From the NCBI RefSeq assembly GCF_050529585.1, contig NZ_CP172882.1, forward strand, positions 2,976,001-3,040,000: a stretch of 64,000 nucleotides of DNA. The letters run 5' to 3'. Below the pieces are notes generated by a model that worked only from the letters and a program-made list of their open reading frames with translations, had not been told where the DNA came from and searched no databases. Source of the DNA: Enterococcus_D sp050529585 (GTDB lineage Bacteria > Bacillota > Bacilli > Lactobacillales > Enterococcaceae). Positions 63,747 to 64,000 of the stretch are shown here, piece by piece (positions within the stretch are counted from its first letter, which is position 1; every line of letters starts with the position of its first letter). The translations under genes and the position numbers were made by a program.

Positions 63747-63782
63747 CAAAAAAAGAAGACAACAGGAATACTGCTGTCTTCT
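63747..63782 (-). terminator. clpC terminator
   Basis: On the minus strand AGAAGACAGCAG pairs with CTGTTGTCTTCT, then TTTTTTT, four bases after the clpC stop. Confidence 0.85.
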
Positions 63783-63786
63783 GCTA

Positions 63787-64000
63787 TTACACTTGTTGCA
63801 ATACTTTGGCTTGTCCTTCTTTGACACTTAATGTGATCGTTCCTTTAGAAGCACCGATCGTCACTTTGTCACCTAAGTGAATTTGACCAGATAGCAATGC
63901 TTCGCTTAAACGATCTTCAACTTCTTTTTGCAATGCGCGTCGGATGGGACGGGCACCGTATTCCGGATCAAAACCGGCTTTGCCGATCACATCAATGGCA
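63787..64000 (-). CDS. clpC: ClpC-type AAA+ unfoldase, C-terminal end (runs off the window)
   Basis: The last 71 codons of a Clp ATPase: VIGKAGFDPEYGARPIRRAL, the sensor-2 region of HSP100 proteins, then EVEDRLSEALLSGQIHLGDKV and the C-terminal tail. This best fits ClpC, partner of ClpP in protein degradation; ClpE or another Clp ATPase is possible from this short piece. Confidence 0.8.
   Translation of the reverse strand, partial: AIDVIGKAGFDPEYGARPIRRALQKEVEDRLSEALLSGQIHLGDKVTIGASKGTITLSVKEGQAKVLQQV

Overview
The window looks like an Enterococcus chromosome. Evidence: the rpoB and rpoC proteins read as typical enterococcal sequences with TTG starts; S9, L13, BirA and a ClpC end are of low-GC Firmicute type; and there is a PplA-type pheromone lipoprotein, a Mga-type regulator and an LPXTG adhesin. 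The species cannot be fixed by eye; presence of argG and argH would fit the gallinarum/casseliflavus side of the genus, but this is a weak guess.

Layout. 0-4.7 kb: a catabolic cluster (hydantoinase/oxoprolinase, permease, FAD oxidoreductase) divergent from an aldose 1-epimerase. 5-6.4 kb: MATE exporter. 6.7-11.8 kb: alpha-galactoside operon (GH4 MelA, DUF624 protein, two ABC permeases, binding lipoprotein, no ATPase). 12-17 kb: accessory genes (XRE regulator, orphan ABC exporter, decayed ISL3-family element, lipoprotein, membrane XRE regulator, DUF5626-like secreted protein). 17.04-29.59 kb: a defence island bounded by imperfect 26-bp direct repeats that derive from the 3' end of rpsI. It carries a Fic/VbhA-type toxin-antitoxin pair, a second Fic protein, a short type II CBASS operon (NUDIX membrane effector Cap16, CD-NTase, E2-like protein) and a five-gene LlaJI-like restriction-modification system. 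No integrase was found in it.

29.6-34.8 kb: rpsI-rplM, argG-argH with candidate ARG boxes and an internal terminator, dps, and a lone prepilin peptidase. 34.9-42.2 kb: an 1842-residue LPXTG adhesin with six repeats of about 333 bp, divergent from a Mga-like regulator. 42.3-50 kb: rpoB-rpoC. 50.1-51.1 kb: birA. 51.2-58.8 kb: the flavin-based extracellular electron transfer locus (dmkA, fmnB, pplA, ndh2, eetA, eetB, dmkB), with a Fur-like box in front of ndh2. 58.8-64 kb: glutathione reductase, a 146-bp tandem repeat in four copies, the TrhP tRNA-hydroxylation pair, a small membrane protein and the clpC 3' end.

The genes work together in clear blocks: anti-phage layers in the island (nucleotide signalling, restriction, Fic toxins), an electron export chain (NADH to demethylmenaquinone to flavinylated lipoprotein), alpha-galactoside uptake and hydrolysis, arginine synthesis, and core transcription and translation genes. 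All family calls come from reading motifs; no database search was run.
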